A DNA stretch of 26,478 nt, taken from contig NZVW01000088.1 of assembly GCA_002697475.1 (NCBI GenBank), forward strand, positions 1 through 26,478, given 5' to 3'. The position numbers were made by a program, and so were the translations under genes. Positions 24,752 through 26,478 of this stretch are shown here, in pieces; within the stretch, counting starts at the first letter, position 1; the number at the start of each line of letters is the position of its first letter. This DNA comes from Aquimarina sp. (GTDB lineage Bacteria > Bacteroidota > Bacteroidia > Flavobacteriales > Flavobacteriaceae). The notes under the pieces were generated by a model. It did no database searches and had not been told where the DNA came from. It saw nothing but the letters and a program-made list of their open reading frames with translations.

Positions 24752-24780
24752 ACAAATTGGAATACAAATAACTAACCACG

Positions 24781-24936
24781 ATGAAAAATTTAAAATACAT
24801 ACTATTAGCTATCCTTTTAGGTCTAAACTTAGTGGCGTGCGAAGCGCCTCCAATCCAGGACGAAGTAGGTCTTGAAATCGTTGAGAAAGATGGTCCTTTG
24901 ACTGAGGATGATGATGGAGAGATTAACAAAGATTAA
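24781..24936 (+). CDS. Small lipoprotein, 51 aa
   Basis: The ORF encodes a lysine-containing start, a hydrophobic stretch and the lipobox LVAC with Cys20, then only 31 mature residues. The mature part is very acidic (EDDDGEINKD at the end). The signal sequence MKNLKYILLAILLG closely resembles those of the binding lipoprotein and GH16 lipoprotein of the glucan locus. The gene is followed 12 bp later by a terminator, so it forms its own unit with the structured leader upstream. Function is unknown. It could be a small surface or periplasmic lipoprotein connected with the sensor kinase downstream. The clean lipobox makes it more believable than the 108-aa minus-strand ORF that overlaps it. Confidence 0.75.
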   Translation: MKNLKYILLAILLGLNLVACEAPPIQDEVGLEIVEKDGPLTEDDDGEINKD

Positions 24937-24948
24937 TTTGTATATTCC

Positions 24949-24983
24949 GAGGGTGTTTATTTTATATGCACCCTCTATTTTTA
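24949..24983 (+). terminator. Intrinsic terminator after the small lipoprotein
   Basis: GAGGGTG at 24949-24955 pairs perfectly with CACCCTC at 24969-24975 across a 13-nt AT-rich loop, followed by TATTTTTAT. It separates the small lipoprotein gene from the kinase gene, which starts 23 bp after the T tract. Confidence 0.75.
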
Positions 24984-25006
24984 TATTTAATATCAAAAGT
25001 CTTTAA

Positions 25007-26478
25007 ATGGTTTACCAAAAGTATATTCGATACTTAATTGTAATTATTATTTTAACCTTTATTACTCTTTTTTCCTGTTCAGAGGAAAAGGGTTCATCTA
25101 TAAAATTAGTAAATGATTTACTAGAAATTGCATCAAACAAAAAAGAGCCTTTATTAATTAGAAAAAACAGTTTATCGAAAGCCTATGAGATTTATCCTCT
25201 TTTGAAAAATAATATCGAAAAAAGAAAAGTTGCCGAACAAATTTCAATTCTTTTTTATCAATTTAAGGAAAGAGAATTATCTCGTAAAATGGATGTTGAA
25301 ATGTTAGAAATTTCAAAATCAATAAAGGATTCTGTGGGCATTGCCAAATCCTATGCTTTCTATGGAATTTATTATAGACAGAAGAAAAATATAGATAGTG
25401 CTTTCAGTAATTTTTATAAAGCTGAAAGCATATATAGGTCCATTGAAAAAAATAAAACAATTTCTTCAAAGGAATATGCTTTTGATTATGGCAAAACTCT
25501 ACTTGATTTAGCCAAATTGTCACGAAAGTTTAAAGATTATACAGAGAGTGAGAAATACATAATTGAATCACTAGAAAAATTTCATCTAGCAGATAGGAAT
25601 GACTATATACCTATGAGTTATACGAATCTAGGTATAATTTCAAAATATACTGAAAAATACGAAGAAGCTATAAATTATCATCTGAAATCAGTCGAAATAG
25701 GTAAACTTACCGAAGATTCCGAAATGTATACCGTAAGTGCTTTTAACAATATTGGTACGATTTATAAAGCTATGAATCAATATGATAAAGCTATGAGGTT
25801 TTACGAAAAAGGACTGGAACATACTTCCTATTTAGTTTCCAATCCATCTACAAAAGCACGACTATTAGATAATCTTGGATATGTTAAATTTCTGGCTAAT
25901 TCGAACGATAGAGAGTCACTAATTCTTATGAACCAATCCTTTGCTATTAGGGATAGTTTGAAATATATTGAGGACCTAGCAACAAGCCATATTCATTTTG
26001 CTGAATATTATAAAAGGAAGGGACAAAAATCATTGTCTCTAAAACATGCTTTGGAAGCTAAAGAAATATGTCATAATGAAAACAAAACAGAAGAACTCCT
26101 CCAGGCCTACCAACTCCTCTCAGAAGTCTCTGAGCCTAAAACCGGTCTGGAATATGCGCAGAAATATATTGCCCTTAATGATAGCCTGATCAAAGAAGAA
26201 CGTCTGTACCGTGATAAATTTGCGCGGATACGTTTTGAAACCGATCAAAAAGAACAACAAATCATCAAAGTACAAAATCAAAACACAGTATATCTGCTAG
26301 GTATGCTATTGCTATTGTCTCTGATTGGCTTTGCTTTATTTTTCTTTAGACAACGTACTAAATACCTGGCGCAGCAAAATAAAATTGTACAAACCCGCGC
26401 TGCCTATGAAACAGAAACCCGCATCTCTAAACGTCTGCACGATGAACTGGGTAATGACATCTTTCAGGTGATGTTACA
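25007..26478 (+). CDS. TPR-containing sensor histidine kinase, truncated by window end
   Basis: The frame is open from an ATG at 25007 to the edge, giving 490 codons. It starts with a hydrophobic signal (YLIVIIILTFITLFSC) ending in a possible lipobox Cys. TPR-type repeats fill residues ~60-390, for example YTNLGIISKYTEKYEEAINY and FNNIGTIYKAMNQYDKAMRF. A membrane helix at about 428-446 (YLLGMLLLLSLIGFALFFF) is followed by a coiled coil. At the very end is ISKRLHDELGND, the H box of HisKA_3-type kinases with the phospho-accepting His. These NarX/DegS-like kinases usually pair with a LuxR response regulator, which would lie beyond the window. The DNA changes composition near 26095. The gene may start at a later codon, but nothing favours one. 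Confidence 0.88.
   Translation, partial: MVYQKYIRYLIVIIILTFITLFSCSEEKGSSIKLVNDLLEIASNKKEPLLIRKNSLSKAYEIYPLLKNNIEKRKVAEQISILFYQFKERELSRKMDVEMLEISKSIKDSVGIAKSYAFYGIYYRQKKNIDSAFSNFYKAESIYRSIEKNKTISSKEYAFDYGKTLLDLAKLSRKFKDYTESEKYIIESLEKFHLADRNDYIPMSYTNLGIISKYTEKYEEAINYHLKSVEIGKLTEDSEMYTVSAFNNIGTIYKAMNQYDKAMRFYEKGLEHTSYLVSNPSTKARLLDNLGYVKFLANSNDRESLILMNQSFAIRDSLKYIEDLATSHIHFAEYYKRKGQKSLSLKHALEAKEICHNENKTEELLQAYQLLSEVSEPKTGLEYAQKYIALNDSLIKEERLYRDKFARIRFETDQKEQQIIKVQNQNTVYLLGMLLLLSLIGFALFFFRQRTKYLAQQNKIVQTRAAYETETRISKRLHDELGNDIFQVML

Noticed and set aside
24603..24929. Minus-strand ORF of 108 aa
   Set aside because: It runs antisense through the pseudoknot leader and the small lipoprotein. The plus-strand reading has a clean signal peptide, lipobox and terminator.
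1..26478. CRISPR array, tRNA or rRNA genes, insertion sequences
   Set aside because: No regularly spaced direct repeats, no cloverleaf or rRNA sequence, and no transposase frame were found on either strand.

Overview
The window is about 26.5 kb of AT-rich DNA (roughly one third G+C by eye). It almost certainly comes from a marine Bacteroidota of the class Flavobacteriia. The evidence is a SusC/SusD pair, lipoprotein signals typical of the group, a type IX secretion (Por) sorting domain, a SusR-like propeller/LuxR regulator, and promoters of the Bacteroidota type (TTTG, about 19-20 bp, then TAnnTTTG). All convincing genes are on the + strand.

Region 1 (1-3202) holds a very tight gene cluster: the tail of an unseen gene, a 102-aa protein, a divergent RtcB-type RNA ligase and a 171-aa protein, joined by ATGA overlaps or a 1-nt gap. 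An aldose-1-epimerase-like gene follows. Region 2 (3203-4343) has no convincing gene. It holds a short transcription unit with its own promoter and terminator, a second promoter preceded by a palindrome, a structured repeat, and a dispersed palindromic repeat that ends 13 bp before the next gene.

Region 3 (4344-7528) is an RNA-repair/ribosome-rescue operon: a canonical RtcB ligase, the release-factor homologue PrfH, a TPR protein with a lysine-rich tail, and a DEDDh 3'-5' exonuclease broken by a single in-frame TGA in its first catalytic motif. RtcB-PrfH pairs are known to deal with ribosomes cut in 16S rRNA. The TPR protein and the exonuclease would be additional components.

Region 4 (7550-23340) is a beta-1,3-glucan (laminarin) utilisation locus. 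It comprises a membrane-spanning SusR-like regulator, SusC, SusD, a surface glycan-binding lipoprotein with PKD and CBM-like domains, a GH16 lipoprotein, a GH3 beta-glucosidase-type lipoprotein, a terminator, and a large secreted GH16 enzyme with several binding domains and a T9SS sorting tail. The inferred scheme is that the GH16 enzymes cut glucan outside or on the cell, SusCD and the binding lipoprotein capture and import the oligosaccharides, GH3 releases glucose, and the regulator senses products in the periplasm.

Region 5 (23341-26478) again starts with a short promoter-terminator unit. It continues with a promoter/palindrome module paralogous to the one in region 2, a highly foldable stretch that overlaps a doubtful 79-aa ORF, a second copy of the structured repeat, a leader with two predicted pseudoknots, a 51-residue lipoprotein, and the first 490 codons of a TPR histidine kinase that runs off the window.

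The most unusual content is non-coding. The two structured repeats share an identical 34-nt core. Their outer 12-bp stems differ at 7 positions, all with compensating changes, and each copy lies downstream of a matching promoter module. The broken exonuclease in the RtcB-PrfH operon is the most notable coding feature. All readings were made by eye, with no database search or folding software.
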